Of a DNA stretch of 64,000 nucleotides, positions 1-8,663 are shown one piece after another. The translations under genes and the position numbers were made by a program. The DNA comes from Falsiroseomonas oleicola (GTDB lineage Bacteria; Pseudomonadota; Alphaproteobacteria; Acetobacterales; Acetobacteraceae), in the NCBI RefSeq assembly GCF_019029495.1, contig NZ_JAERQM010000005.1, positions 401,725-465,724 on the forward strand, read 5' to 3'. The stretch's first letter is position 1, and every line of letters starts with the position of its first letter. The notes under the pieces were generated by a model that was not told the DNA's origin, made no database searches, and saw only the letters and a program-made list of their open reading frames with translations.

Positions 1-223
1 CGCCCGCGCCGAGGGCCGAAATCTCGCCGGCGATCTCATGGCCCAGCACCATGGGCTGGAGCACCCGCACCACGCCGAAGCCGCCATGCAGGTAGTAGTG
101 CAGGTCCGACCCGCAGATGCCGCCCTGGCGGATTCGCACCGCAACCTCGCCCGGGCCGGGCGGCGCGGCCTGCTGGTCCTCCACACGCAGGTCGTGTGCG
201 GCATGGATGACGATGGCGCGCAT
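1..223 (-). CDS. L-idonate 5-dehydrogenase-like zinc alcohol dehydrogenase, N-terminal part
   Basis: Only the first 74 codons lie in the window; the gene runs off the left edge. The start ATG at 223 has a purine-rich GGGGAGGA just upstream. The translation begins MRAIVIHAAHDLRVED and carries the GroES-like fold of medium-chain dehydrogenases, with the catalytic zinc Cys in ICGSDLHYY and the GHE zinc motif. The stretch LHYYLHGGFG followed by PMVLGHE is typical of L-idonate 5-dehydrogenase, which oxidises L-idonate to 5-ketogluconate with NAD(P). It is transcribed away from the binding-protein gene at 371. The family is clear; substrate is inferred from this short segment only. Confidence 0.75.
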   Translation of the reverse strand, partial: MRAIVIHAAHDLRVEDQQAAPPGPGEVAVRIRQGGICGSDLHYYLHGGFGVVRVLQPMVLGHEIAGEISALGAG

Positions 224-370
224 GATGTGGTCCTCCCCTTTGGCGCGATGCTTGTCGTTTCCGGCGCACCGATCAAGCGGGGCGCGTTGACGCTGGCCGG
301 GCCGGGCGGCACTTTCGGGGAAAGACGCCGCCGCAGCCCCCCGAAGATCCGCATGCCAGGAGTCCGCGCC

Positions 371-1933
371 ATGTCGCGTGCCGCCCTTTCCCTGTTCGCC
401 GCCGCCCTGCTGGCTGCCATGCCAGTTGCAGCCCAGGCGCCCGACCGCGCCCGCACGCTGCGCGTGGCGCCGGAGACGCTGACCACGGTGCTGGACCCGC
501 ATTTCACCACCAGCTTCACCACCCGCGACTTCGCCTATCTGGTCTACGACACGCTGGTCGCGGTGAACGACCGGTGGGAGCCGACGCCGCAGATGCTGGA
601 GCGCTGGGAGCGCAGCGCTGACGGCCTGACCTGGACATTTGTCCTGCGCGACGGCCTCGCCTGGCATGATGGTTCGGCGGTGACGGCGGAGGATTGCGTG
701 GCGAGCCTGCGCCGCTGGGGCGCGCGGGATGCGCTGGGCGGGGCCATGATGCGCGCCAGCGCCAGCCTCGATGTGGTGGACGCCAAGACCTTCCGGCTGG
801 TGCTGCGGGAGCCCTTCGGCCTGGTGCTGCAGGCATTGGGAAAACCCGGCGCGATGGTGCCGATGATGATGCCGGCGCGCCTGGCCGCCACGCCGCCGAC
901 GCAGCAGGTGACGGAGGTGATGGGCAGCGGCCCCTATCGCTTCGTGCGGGAGGAGTATCGCCCCGGCGATCGCATCGTCGTCACCCGCAACGCGGCCTAT
1001 CGCCCGCGTTCGGAACCGGCGGTCTGGGCCAGTGGCGGCAAGGTGGCGCGGATGGAGCGGGTGGAACTGCTCGCCATGCCGGATGTCAGCACCCAGGTTT
1101 CGGCGCTGACCACCGGCGAGATCGACTATGTCGAGCGCCTGCCGGCCGATGTGCTGCCGATCCTGGAGCGCAACCGCGCGGTCACCGTCGCGACCGTTTC
1201 CTCCTATGGCTATCAGGGGATTCTGCGCTTCAACCACCTGCACCCGCCCTTCGACAACCCGCAGGTGCGGCGCGCGGTGATGCTGGCGGTGAACCAGGCG
1301 GATTATCTCGCGGCCGTGGCGGGCCGCCCGGAATATGCCCGCGAATGCCGTTCCATGTTCGGCTGCGGCACGCCGCTGGAGACCTCGGCAGGGATGCCGG
1401 CGGCGACCGACCTGGAGGCTGCGCGGCGCATGCTGCGCGAATCTGGCGCCGACCTGTCGCGGCCCGTCGCCATCATCCACCCCGCCGATGCGCCCGGCAT
1501 TGCCGCGCTCGGGCTGGTGTCCCAGGGGCTGCTGACGCAGCTCGGCTTCCGGGTCGACCTGCAGACCATGGACCTCAACACCTATTTCGGGCGGCGCGCG
1601 CGGCAGGATGGGTGGAACCTGGCGCATACCACCAACACCGTGCCGGACATGCAGTCCCCGCTGCTCAACCCCTTCGTGAATGGCGCGGGCCGCGTGGGCG
1701 GCTTTGCGGGATGGCCGGCGAATGCGGAGGTGGAGCGGCTGCGCGTGGAATTCGCCCGCGCGCAGGATGACGCTGCCCGCAAGCGCATCTCGGACGAAAT
1801 CCATCGCCTCGCCGCGGAGGATGGCTTCTACATGCCGCTCGGCCAATTCACGGCGGCCAGCGCCTGGCGGTCCGACCTGAATGGCGTGCTGCGCGGGCCG
1901 GCGATGTTCCTCTGGAACATGGAGCGCCGCTGA
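371..1933 (+). CDS. ABC transporter substrate-binding protein, family 5 (peptide/nickel type)
   Basis: A 520-residue periplasmic binding protein. The chosen ATG at 371 opens a Sec signal peptide (MSRAALSLFAAALLAAMPVA, cleavage near AQA). The open frame extends much further upstream, but that part lacks a signal peptide. The mature part has the SBP_bac_5 pattern: TLRVAPETLTTVLDP at the N-terminus, then WEPTPQMLERWERSADGLTW and a fluid loop region. Members deliver oligopeptides, nickel or other solutes to an inner-membrane ABC permease. No permease or ATPase gene is adjacent. The stop TGA overlaps the start of the adenosine deaminase gene (TGATG), so the two are probably translationally coupled and the ligand may be nucleoside-related; that link is inference. 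Confidence 0.88.
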   Translation: MSRAALSLFAAALLAAMPVAAQAPDRARTLRVAPETLTTVLDPHFTTSFTTRDFAYLVYDTLVAVNDRWEPTPQMLERWERSADGLTWTFVLRDGLAWHDGSAVTAEDCVASLRRWGARDALGGAMMRASASLDVVDAKTFRLVLREPFGLVLQALGKPGAMVPMMMPARLAATPPTQQVTEVMGSGPYRFVREEYRPGDRIVVTRNAAYRPRSEPAVWASGGKVARMERVELLAMPDVSTQVSALTTGEIDYVERLPADVLPILERNRAVTVATVSSYGYQGILRFNHLHPPFDNPQVRRAVMLAVNQADYLAAVAGRPEYARECRSMFGCGTPLETSAGMPAATDLEAARRMLRESGADLSRPVAIIHPADAPGIAALGLVSQGLLTQLGFRVDLQTMDLNTYFGRRARQDGWNLAHTTNTVPDMQSPLLNPFVNGAGRVGGFAGWPANAEVERLRVEFARAQDDAARKRISDEIHRLAAEDGFYMPLGQFTAASAWRSDLNGVLRGPAMFLWNMERR

Positions 1934-3009
1934 TGCTGTCCTTCTCGGACTATCTCGACGCCGTGCCGAAGGTGGAGCTGCATCTGCACATCGCCGGCGC
2001 GATCCGGGCGGAGACGCTGGATGAACTGGCGGCGAAGAACGGCGTCCGCCTGCCGAAGCCGGCCGCCGAGATGTACCGCTTCGAGACCTTCTACGCGTTT
2101 CTCGACATCCTGCGCCTGGGTGCGCTGGCGGTACGGACGCAGGCCGAGTTTTCCCGCATCGCCTTCGAATGCATCGAGGACCTGCACCGCCACGGCAACG
2201 TCCGCCACACCGAGATCTTCTTCAACCCGCACTATTTTTCCCCGAACGGCGTCACCTATCCCGAGATCGTGGATGGGCTGCTGGAAGGCCTCGCGCGCGG
2301 GCACGCCGCCTATGGCGTTTCGGGAAAACTGATCGCCTGCATCGACCGCAGCGTCTGCCTGCCCTCCGAATCGCTGCAGATGCTGGAATGGATGGCGAAG
2401 TGGAAGCGGCCGGAGGTGATCGGCATCGGCCTGGACGGCGCCGAGCGTGCCGGGCCCGCGCATCTCTGGGTGGAGGCCTGGCGGCAGGCGGGGCGCGACG
2501 GCTACCGCCGCACCGCCCATGTCTGCGAGGACAACCAGGCGCCGTTCGAGGCGCCGCCGATGCACTTCACCCTGTGCCGGGACATGCTGGGCTGCGACCG
2601 GCTGGACCATGGCTACAACATGATGGCCGACCCCGCCGTGGTGGCGCGGGCGGTGAAGGAACAGGTGCCCTTCACCATGGCCTGCTGGTCCGGCATGGAA
2701 TGGAACCGCGCCCCGCGCCGCCAGCGCATCAAGGCGATGTTCGATGCCGGGCTGAACATCAGCCTCGGCACCGACGACCCCACCATCTTCGGCACCACCA
2801 TGGGCCATAGCTGGCGCACCGTATTTTCGGACCTCGGCTGGGGCGTGGCGGAGGCGCGCAGGCTGAGCCTGGCGGGGCTGGACGGGTCCTGGCTGCCGGA
2901 GCCGGAAAAGGCGGCGATGCGCGCGGAATTCAGTTCGACGCTGGATGCGCTGGAACGCGAGTTGGACCCTGCCGACCGGGTGCTGGACCTCGCCGTCACC
3001 CGTCGCTGA
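1933..3009 (+). CDS. add: Adenosine deaminase family protein
   Basis: A 358-residue metal-dependent amidohydrolase that deaminates adenosine or a related purine. The N-terminal metal motif is PKVELHLHIAGA (His-X-His near residue 18). A central HVCEDNQAP segment and a GCDRLDHGYNM segment supply further active-site residues, and SLGTDDPTIFGT carries the two catalytic aspartates. These are the expected landmarks of the adenosine/AMP deaminase family. The start overlaps the stop of the upstream binding protein. Its last 14 bases overlap the convergent gene at 2996-3490. Related proteins also act on adenine or aminodeoxyfutalosine, so the exact purine substrate is open. Confidence 0.85.
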   Translation: MLSFSDYLDAVPKVELHLHIAGAIRAETLDELAAKNGVRLPKPAAEMYRFETFYAFLDILRLGALAVRTQAEFSRIAFECIEDLHRHGNVRHTEIFFNPHYFSPNGVTYPEIVDGLLEGLARGHAAYGVSGKLIACIDRSVCLPSESLQMLEWMAKWKRPEVIGIGLDGAERAGPAHLWVEAWRQAGRDGYRRTAHVCEDNQAPFEAPPMHFTLCRDMLGCDRLDHGYNMMADPAVVARAVKEQVPFTMACWSGMEWNRAPRRQRIKAMFDAGLNISLGTDDPTIFGTTMGHSWRTVFSDLGWGVAEARRLSLAGLDGSWLPEPEKAAMRAEFSSTLDALERELDPADRVLDLAVTRR

Positions 3010-3490
3010 CGGGGCGCCACCACTGATTGATGGTCTCGGCCGTGCGCTCCGCGGCCGGGCCGCTGGCGAAGGTCCGGGACAGCGGCAGCCGCCGCTGATC
3101 CGCGCCCAGCACCAGCACCGTCCGATGGGTGGCACTGCGCCGCCGACGGCCAGAGCCGGAGGCGCTGCGGCTCTCGACCTCGGCACGGCGCAGGTCGGAC
3201 AGGGGAAAGCTCTCCTCCCTGGTGCCGCTGGCCTTGATCCGGCGCAGGCGGATCAGGCCCTCCGCGCGGTCGAAGTGCAGTTGGACCACCTCGATCAGCA
3301 CGCAGAAGGTCAGCGCGGTCATGCCGACCGCGAGTGCCAGCGTGCCGAAGGCCGCGGAAAAGTCACCGGCCAGGGCATCCGCAATCCCCCGCCAGGCAAA
3401 GCCCAGGATGAAGACCGCCATGAAGATGCCGAGGAAGACCGGCCGGTCTTCCAAGGTCAGGCGCCCCGCCGTCCGCTCCAGGACCTTCAT
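2996..3490 (-). CDS. Conserved hypothetical membrane protein (two TM, PH-like)
   Basis: A 164-residue protein of unknown function. Two hydrophobic segments (about residues 20-38 and 48-68) are followed by a cytosolic-looking beta-rich part, FDRAEGLIRLRRIKASGTREESFPLS in pattern, similar in style to bacterial PH-like membrane proteins. The tail contains a basic stretch GSGRRRRS and a WW pair near the end. The gene is convergent with the deaminase gene and overlaps its 3' end by 14 bases, and its start at 3490 is 70 bases from the stop of the Bug receptor gene upstream. Reading-frame length and codon bias support a real gene, but the function cannot be named. Confidence 0.6.
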   Translation of the reverse strand: MKVLERTAGRLTLEDRPVFLGIFMAVFILGFAWRGIADALAGDFSAAFGTLALAVGMTALTFCVLIEVVQLHFDRAEGLIRLRRIKASGTREESFPLSDLRRAEVESRSASGSGRRRRSATHRTVLVLGADQRRLPLSRTFASGPAAERTAETINQWWRPVSDG

Positions 3491-3559
3491 GCGCAGATTG
3501 GCCCCCGCCCGCAGAACAGCCGGCCCACCTGGCCACCCACCCGCGGCAGCATCCCGAAA

Positions 3560-4540
3560 TCAGTCGGCGAACTGGCCGGCGGCCTGGATCAGGGGGCGCC
3601 ATTTGGCGATGTCGGCCTGCCAGAATTCGCGATGCGCCGCCGGTGTGGCGCGGGCGACCGGAACCGGGGAGGTGCCGAGGGCGGCGAAACGGGTGCCGAC
3701 ATTGCTGTCCTGGAGCGCCGCGACCAACGCCTGGTTCAGCCGGGTGATGATCGGGGCGGGCGTGCCCTTGGGCGCGTAGAGGCCGTGCCAGACGCTGACC
3801 TCGAAGCCCGGCAGGCCGCCCTGGGCGGCGGTGGGCAGGTCGGGCAGGGATTCCAGGCGATCCGCCGTGGTCACGGCGAAGGCACGGATGCCGCCGGCCT
3901 TGATCTGCTCGGTGGTGTTGGTGGTCTGGTCGCACATCAGGTCGACGGTGCCGGCCAGCAGGTCGTTCATCGCCGGGCCGGTGCCGCGATAGGGCACTGT
4001 GGTCATCCTGGTGCCCATCGCCTGCATCAGCAGCAGGCCGCACAGATGGCTGGCGGCGCCGATGCCGGCATTGGCGTAGTTCAGGCGTTCGCCCTCGCGC
4101 TTCACCAGGGCCACCAGCTCCGCCATGTTCTGCGCCGGCAGGGCGTTGCGGCCAACCAGGGTCATCGGCACCTCGGTCACCAGGCCGATGGTCTCGAAGC
4201 CGTTGATCGGGTCATAGGCCAGGCGACGGTACAGGGTCGGGATCGTCGCCATGCCGATATGGTGCAGCAGCACCGTGTAGCCATCCGGCCGGGCCTGGGC
4301 GCAGCGCTGCGCGCCGAGCGTCCCGCCGGCACCGCCGACATTCTCCACAACCACGGTATGGCCGAGATTGGTGCTCATCGCCTGGGCGATCAGCCGGGCG
4401 ACGGTGTCTGTCGGCCCCCCGGCGGCGAAGGGCACGATCATGCTGACGGTGCGGGTCGGGAACGTGCCTTGTGCGAAAGCAGGCGCGGCGAGGGCGGCGC
4501 CGGCGAGGCCGAGAAGGCCGCGCTTTCCAATCTCGATCAT
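3560..4540 (-). CDS. Bug family tripartite tricarboxylate transporter substrate-binding protein
   Basis: A 326-residue periplasmic receptor of the Bug/TctC family. The start ATG at 4540 opens a signal peptide, RGLLGLAGAALAAPAFAQG. The mature N-terminus shows the family signature FPTRTVSMIVPFAAGGPTD followed by ARLIAQAM, and later the KAGGIRAFAVTTADR and lobe-closing VWHGLYAPKGTP segments. Such proteins capture small carboxylates and often stand alone without TctA/TctB, as here. An upstream ATG eight codons earlier is in frame, but it would put charged residues before the signal peptide, so it was not chosen. Ligand unknown. Confidence 0.9.
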   Translation of the reverse strand: MIEIGKRGLLGLAGAALAAPAFAQGTFPTRTVSMIVPFAAGGPTDTVARLIAQAMSTNLGHTVVVENVGGAGGTLGAQRCAQARPDGYTVLLHHIGMATIPTLYRRLAYDPINGFETIGLVTEVPMTLVGRNALPAQNMAELVALVKREGERLNYANAGIGAASHLCGLLLMQAMGTRMTTVPYRGTGPAMNDLLAGTVDLMCDQTTNTTEQIKAGGIRAFAVTTADRLESLPDLPTAAQGGLPGFEVSVWHGLYAPKGTPAPIITRLNQALVAALQDSNVGTRFAALGTSPVPVARATPAAHREFWQADIAKWRPLIQAAGQFAD

Positions 4541-4623
4541 TCTTGTCTCTTCCCTCTGTCCCACGCCATCCGTCGCGGGATGGCGTCAAATCCCCCGCCT
4601 GACTCTCCCGTCTGACTCCCGGG

Positions 4624-6429
4624 TCAGGCGTCCATCTTCAGGGCGGCGATGAAGGCGCTTTGCGGGATTTCGACCTTGCCGAACTGCCGCATGCGCTTCT
4701 TGCCTTCCTTCTGCTTGTCGAGAAGCTTGCGCTTGCGGCTGATGTCGCCGCCATAGCACTTTGCCGTGACGTCCTTCGACATGGCGCTGATGGTCTCACG
4801 CGCGATGACGCGGCCACCGATCGCGGCCTGGATCGGAATCTTGAAGAGCTGGCGCGGGATCAGCTCCTTCAGCTTCTCGCAGATCTGCCGGCCGCGGCGA
4901 TCCGCCTGGGTGCGGTGCGCCATGAAGGACAGCGCATCCACCGGCTCGGCGTTCACCAGAATGGAGATCTTCACCAGGTCGCCCGGCTGGTAGCCATCCA
5001 CCGTGTAGTCGAAGCTGGCATAGCCGCGGGAGACGGACTTCAGCCGGTCGTAGAAGTCGAACACCACCTCGTTCAGCGGCAGGCGGTACACTGCCATGGG
5101 GCGCGTGCCGACATAGGTGAGCTCCACCTGTTCGCCGCGGCGTTCGTTGCAGAGCGTGAGGACGGAGCCGAGATACTCCTCCGGCACCATGATGGTGGCC
5201 TTGATCCAGGGCTCGGAGATTTCCTCGATGACGCTGGGGTCCGGCATGTCGGCCGGGTTGTGCAGCTCGGTCTCCTCGCCATTCGTCTTCTTGATCTTGT
5301 AGACGACGGAAGGCGCCGTCGCGATCAGGTCGAGGTCGAACTCGCGCGAGAGACGTTCCTGCACGATTTCCAGATGCAGCAGGCCGAGGAAGCCGCAGCG
5401 ATAGCCGAGGCCGAGGGCGGCGCTGTTCTCCATCTCGTAGTGGAAGCTGCTGTCGTTCAGCCGAAGTTTCCCAACCGATTCGCGCAGCTTCTCGAAGTCA
5501 TCCGCATCCACCGGATAGAGGCCGCACCAGACCACGGGGATGGAGGGCTTGAAGCCGGGCAGGGCCTCGGTGGCCGGGTTGCGGTCATCGGTCAGCGTGT
5601 CACCGACATTGGTATCGGCCACCGTCTTGATGGCCGCGGTGACATAGCCCATCTCGCCCGGGCCGAGGCTGTCCACCGCCACCATCTTGGGCGTGAAGAC
5701 GCCGACCTGCTCCACCGTATGGGCGGTGCCGTTCGACATCATGCGGATCTTCATGCCCTTGCGGAGCCGCCCGTCCCGCACGCGCACCAGCACCACCACG
5801 CCGAGATAGGCGTCGTACCAGCTATCGACCAGCAGGGCGGTCAGGGTCTTTTCCGAATCGCCGGTCGGCGGCGGCAGGCGGGTGACGATGGCTTCCAGCA
5901 CACCCTCGATGTTCAGGCTGGTCTTGGCCGAGATCATCACGGCGTCGGAGGCATCGAGCCCGATCACATCCTCGATCTGCTGCTTCACCCGGTCGGGCTC
6001 GGCCGCCGGCAGGTCGATCTTGTTCAGCACGGGCACGATCTCATGCCCCGCATCCAGCGCCTGGTAGACATTGGCCAGCGTCTGCGCCTCGACGCCCTGT
6101 GAGGCGTCGACCACCAGCAGCGAGCCCTCGCAGGCGGCGAGCGAACGGCTCACCTCATAGGCGAAGTCCACATGGCCGGGTGTGTCCATCAGGTTGAGGA
6201 CATAGGTCTCGCCGTCATTCGCCTTGTATTGCAGGCGAACGGTCTGGGCCTTGATGGTGATCCCACGCTCCCGCTCCAGCTCCATATTGTCGAGGAGCTG
6301 TTCCTTCATCTCGCGCAGCGCGACCGTGCCGGTGGTCTGGATCAGCCGGTCGGCGAGCGTGGACTTCCCATGGTCGATATGGGCGATGATCGAGAAGTTG
6401 CGGATGCGGGAGAGGGGTGTGTCGGTCAT
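4624..6429 (-). CDS. lepA: Elongation factor 4 (LepA), ribosomal back-translocase GTPase
   Basis: A 601-residue translational GTPase that binds ribosomes and back-translocates or remodels stalled complexes. The GTP motifs are all present: AHIDHGKST (G1), the RGITIK switch, DTPGHVDF (G3) and NKIDLP (G4). The LepA-specific C-terminal domain ends in [20 protein letters not shown], the usual end of the family. The start [12 protein letters not shown] at 6429 matches family length; the frame extends seven codons upstream. It stands between the two Bug receptor genes, all on the minus strand, with 83 bases to the downstream receptor. Confidence 0.97.
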   Translation of the reverse strand: MTDTPLSRIRNFSIIAHIDHGKSTLADRLIQTTGTVALREMKEQLLDNMELERERGITIKAQTVRLQYKANDGETYVLNLMDTPGHVDFAYEVSRSLAACEGSLLVVDASQGVEAQTLANVYQALDAGHEIVPVLNKIDLPAAEPDRVKQQIEDVIGLDASDAVMISAKTSLNIEGVLEAIVTRLPPPTGDSEKTLTALLVDSWYDAYLGVVVLVRVRDGRLRKGMKIRMMSNGTAHTVEQVGVFTPKMVAVDSLGPGEMGYVTAAIKTVADTNVGDTLTDDRNPATEALPGFKPSIPVVWCGLYPVDADDFEKLRESVGKLRLNDSSFHYEMENSAALGLGYRCGFLGLLHLEIVQERLSREFDLDLIATAPSVVYKIKKTNGEETELHNPADMPDPSVIEEISEPWIKATIMVPEEYLGSVLTLCNERRGEQVELTYVGTRPMAVYRLPLNEVVFDFYDRLKSVSRGYASFDYTVDGYQPGDLVKISILVNAEPVDALSFMAHRTQADRRGRQICEKLKELIPRQLFKIPIQAAIGGRVIARETISAMSKDVTAKCYGGDISRKRKLLDKQKEGKKRMRQFGKVEIPQSAFIAALKMDA

Positions 6430-6533
6430 CTGTTTCCGGGCGCCGGCCATGGCGGGAAAGGCCCGCCTGCGTTACCCGGGAGATAGGGCAGAACCGGCCG
6501 AAGTCCAAACCTTTCCGGGCCGGGGGTGGCCGG

Positions 6534-7523
6534 CTATTCGATCCGGGCGCCGCTGATCTGCACCATTTCCTGCCAGCGCGGCCGGTCGGCCAGTATGCGG
6601 GCGCGGGTGCCGGCGGCATCGAGCGGCGGCAGGGCCAGCAGGCCATTGGCGCGCAGCCGGTCCTCCAGCCCCGGATGGGCGGCGGCGCGGCGCAGCAGGT
6701 CCTGGGTGCGGGCGGCGAGTTCGGGGGGCAGGCTGCCGGGGCCGCTCAGGATGTTCCAGCTCTGCAGGTCGATATCGGCGATGCCCTGCGCCGGGAAATC
6801 GCCCATGCCGGGGACGTCCGGCAGGAAGGGCACCCGTTCCTTCGACCCCACCGCCATGGCCTTCAGCGTGCCGGCGGCGACATGCGGCAGCAGGGCCGGC
6901 ATGAAGTCGAAGGCCATGTCGATATTGCCGGCGAGCAGGTCGTTCAGCGCCGGGGCGCCGCCGCGATAGGGCACCACGGTGATCGCGGCCCCGCTGCGCC
7001 GGGCGATGGTGGCGGTCAGAAGGTGGGAGGCGCCGCCGCTGCTGGCCGCGCCATTGGTCAGCTCGTTCCCCGGCCGCTTCGCCCATTCCAGCATGGCGCC
7101 GAGATCGGTCCAGCCGCGCTGTTGCGCCCGGTCGGCGCGCACGCAGCAGAGGGTGGTGGAGGTGACGACGCTGGTGATCGGCGTGACATCGCGGTCCACA
7201 TCCAGCGGCATCCGCGCCATCATGGCGGGCAGGGAGGTGAACATGGTGATGCTGAACAGCTCCGTGGTCAGCCCGTCCGGCGCCGCCTTGGCGACCACGT
7301 CCATGGCGATCAAGCCATTGGCGCCGCTGCGGTTTTCCACCACCACGGCCTGGCCGGAGGTGGCCTGGATCGCCTCCCCGTACAGCCGGGCGATGGTATC
7401 GGACTGCCCGCCGGGCGGGTTCGGCACGATCAGCCGGAGCGGGCGGGAGGTGGAGATCTGGGCGAGAGCCGGGGCGGCCAGGGGGACGGCAGCGGCGACA
7501 AGCAGGGTGCGGCGTGCGATCAT
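6534..7523 (-). CDS. Bug family tripartite tricarboxylate transporter substrate-binding protein
   Basis: A 329-residue periplasmic receptor, second Bug protein of the window. The start at 7523 gives a signal peptide MIARRTLLVAAAVPLAAPALAQ with an arginine pair, then the family signature RPLRLIVPNPPGGQSDTIARL. The later segments VVPYRGGAPALNDLLAGNIDM and VPFLPDVPGMGDFP match the conserved lobe contacts of Bug proteins. The frame is open far upstream, but only this start yields a signal peptide. It is divergent from the RidA gene and shares an 84-base intergenic space that contains a perfect palindrome. It is only distantly similar to the receptor at 3560-4540. Confidence 0.9.
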   Translation of the reverse strand: MIARRTLLVAAAVPLAAPALAQISTSRPLRLIVPNPPGGQSDTIARLYGEAIQATSGQAVVVENRSGANGLIAMDVVAKAAPDGLTTELFSITMFTSLPAMMARMPLDVDRDVTPITSVVTSTTLCCVRADRAQQRGWTDLGAMLEWAKRPGNELTNGAASSGGASHLLTATIARRSGAAITVVPYRGGAPALNDLLAGNIDMAFDFMPALLPHVAAGTLKAMAVGSKERVPFLPDVPGMGDFPAQGIADIDLQSWNILSGPGSLPPELAARTQDLLRRAAAHPGLEDRLRANGLLALPPLDAAGTRARILADRPRWQEMVQISGARIE

Positions 7524-7543
7524 GACGGGCAGGTTACGCGGGT

Positions 7544-7561
7544 CTTTCGCAGATGCGAAAG
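7544..7561. promoter_or_regulatory. Perfect palindrome between divergent genes, operator candidate
   Basis: The 18-base sequence CTTTCGCAGATGCGAAAG has two perfect 8-base arms separated by GA. It lies 20 bases before the start of the Bug receptor gene (minus) and 46 bases before the RidA gene (plus), the normal place for an operator controlling both. The regulator is not encoded next to it and cannot be named from the site alone. Confidence 0.5.
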
Positions 7562-7607
7562 AGGAAATATCCGGACATTTGCAACATCTCACATGGAGAT
7601 CACACCC

Positions 7608-7994
7608 ATGCCGAAGCGCGCTATTTTCTCGCCCAAGGTGTTCAAGAGCAGCCGCCCCTTCGCCCAGGCGACCGTGGCTGGCGGCTTCATGTTCGTCTGC
7701 TCCACCGGGCGCGACGTGGAGGGTAAGTTCGTGGTGGGTGACGTCCGCGCGCAGACACAGCAGACGCTCGACAATATCCGCGCCCTGATCGAGGAGGCCG
7801 GCGGCACCATGGACGACGTGGTGAAGTGCACCGTCTATGTGACGGACCGCGCGAATTGGGAGCCGATGAACGAGGTCTATTTCGCCAATTTCGTCGAGAA
7901 CCCGCCCCACCGCGTGTCCTGCATCGTCAGCGGATTGGGCTCGGTCGACTGCCTGGTGGAGATCGACGCCACGGTCTATCTCGGCGAGGGTTGA
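7608..7994 (+). CDS. RidA family protein (YjgF/YER057c/UK114)
   Basis: A 128-residue RidA-family protein. Enzymes of this family hydrolyse reactive enamine/imine intermediates from amino-acid metabolism; several subgroups have other roles. Visible landmarks are FAQATVAGGFMFVCSTGRD, the helix QTQQTLDNIRALIEEAGG, DVVKCTVYVTDR and the near-C-terminal PHRVSCIVSG segment. The canonical catalytic Arg of RidA (in the TRSCV region) appears as the R of PHRVSC. The start ATG at 7608 has GGAGAT seven bases upstream; an ATG at 7593 is a weaker alternative. It is divergent from a Bug receptor and its stop abuts the stop of vapC. Confidence 0.88.
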   Translation: MPKRAIFSPKVFKSSRPFAQATVAGGFMFVCSTGRDVEGKFVVGDVRAQTQQTLDNIRALIEEAGGTMDDVVKCTVYVTDRANWEPMNEVYFANFVENPPHRVSCIVSGLGSVDCLVEIDATVYLGEG

Positions 7995-8357
7995 TCAGCG
8001 GATCAGCCGGACCTCCACCGCCAGGCCGAGCGTCGCCCAGACCCGGTCGGCGGTGAGTACCGGCAGCGCCTGCCGCGCGGCGGTGGCCAGGCAGGCGCAA
8101 TCGCCGAGCGAGAGAATGCCGCGATGGGCGGCGAGGAGGCGGGCGGCGTCCAGTGCCGTCGCCGCATCGTAATCAAGCACCGGGATCTGCAAGGCCTCCC
8201 AGGCCTCCATCCGCTCGGGCGGGCCGGGCAGCAGCTTGGCTGCGACCTCGGTCCAATTCACCGCGGAGATGACGGCGGCCGGAAGCGCGGCAGCGGTGAC
8301 ATCCGCACCCGGCTCCCGACGCAGCAGGGCGAGGACTGCCGAGGCGTCCAGCAGCAT
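7995..8357 (-). CDS. vapC: VapC-type PIN domain toxin ribonuclease
   Basis: A 120-residue PIN domain protein, probably the endoribonuclease of a type II toxin-antitoxin pair. The N-terminus MLLDASAVLALLRREPG has the first catalytic Asp and the usual following helix. SLGDCACLATAA provides the central acidic residue and PVLTADRVWATL the last Asp. The start ATG at 8357 overlaps the region of the antitoxin stop (TGACATG), typical for vapBC pairs. The gene is convergent with the RidA gene and touches its stop codon. Targets of VapC enzymes are usually tRNA or rRNA; here the target is unknown. Confidence 0.85.
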   Translation of the reverse strand: MLLDASAVLALLRREPGADVTAAALPAAVISAVNWTEVAAKLLPGPPERMEAWEALQIPVLDYDAATALDAARLLAAHRGILSLGDCACLATAARQALPVLTADRVWATLGLAVEVRLIR

Positions 8358-8358
8358 G

Positions 8359-8646
8359 TCAGCTACTCTGCGAGGGGCCGACCTGGCCTTCGGCGAGATC
8401 GCGTGCCGCCTCGGCCCTGCGTTCCGCGATGAGCTCATCCGACCATAAGGGATCGCCCGGCTTCCAGGCCGGCACCATCGCCTGGAGCTTGCGGAGGGCC
8501 GTCTGGCGCGTGGTGGCGCGCAACTCCTGCTCCGTCACCTGGAGCAGAAGTTCGCCACCGCCCTGCACCCCGAGCGAGACGCGGACTTCCTCCGGCAAAA
8601 CCAGCCGGCCCTCCGCATCCACCCGCACCGAAACGACCCGGCCCAT
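8359..8646 (-). CDS. vapB: AbrB/MazE-type antitoxin of a vapBC pair
   Basis: A 95-residue partner of the PIN toxin. The N-terminal half, GRVVSVRVDAEGRLVLPEEVRVSLGV in pattern, is the swapped-hairpin DNA-binding fold of AbrB/SpoVT/MazE proteins. The C-terminal half (KPGDPLWSDELIAERRAEAA) is charged and helical, as expected for the toxin-wrapping tail. The start ATG at 8646 has a good AGGAGGCT ribosome site. It precedes vapC with a 1-base gap, and such antitoxins normally repress their own promoter. The pair lies downstream of pheT on the same strand. Confidence 0.82.
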   Translation of the reverse strand: MGRVVSVRVDAEGRLVLPEEVRVSLGVQGGGELLLQVTEQELRATTRQTALRKLQAMVPAWKPGDPLWSDELIAERRAEAARDLAEGQVGPSQSS

Positions 8647-8663
8647 CGAAAGCCTCCTGTCGC

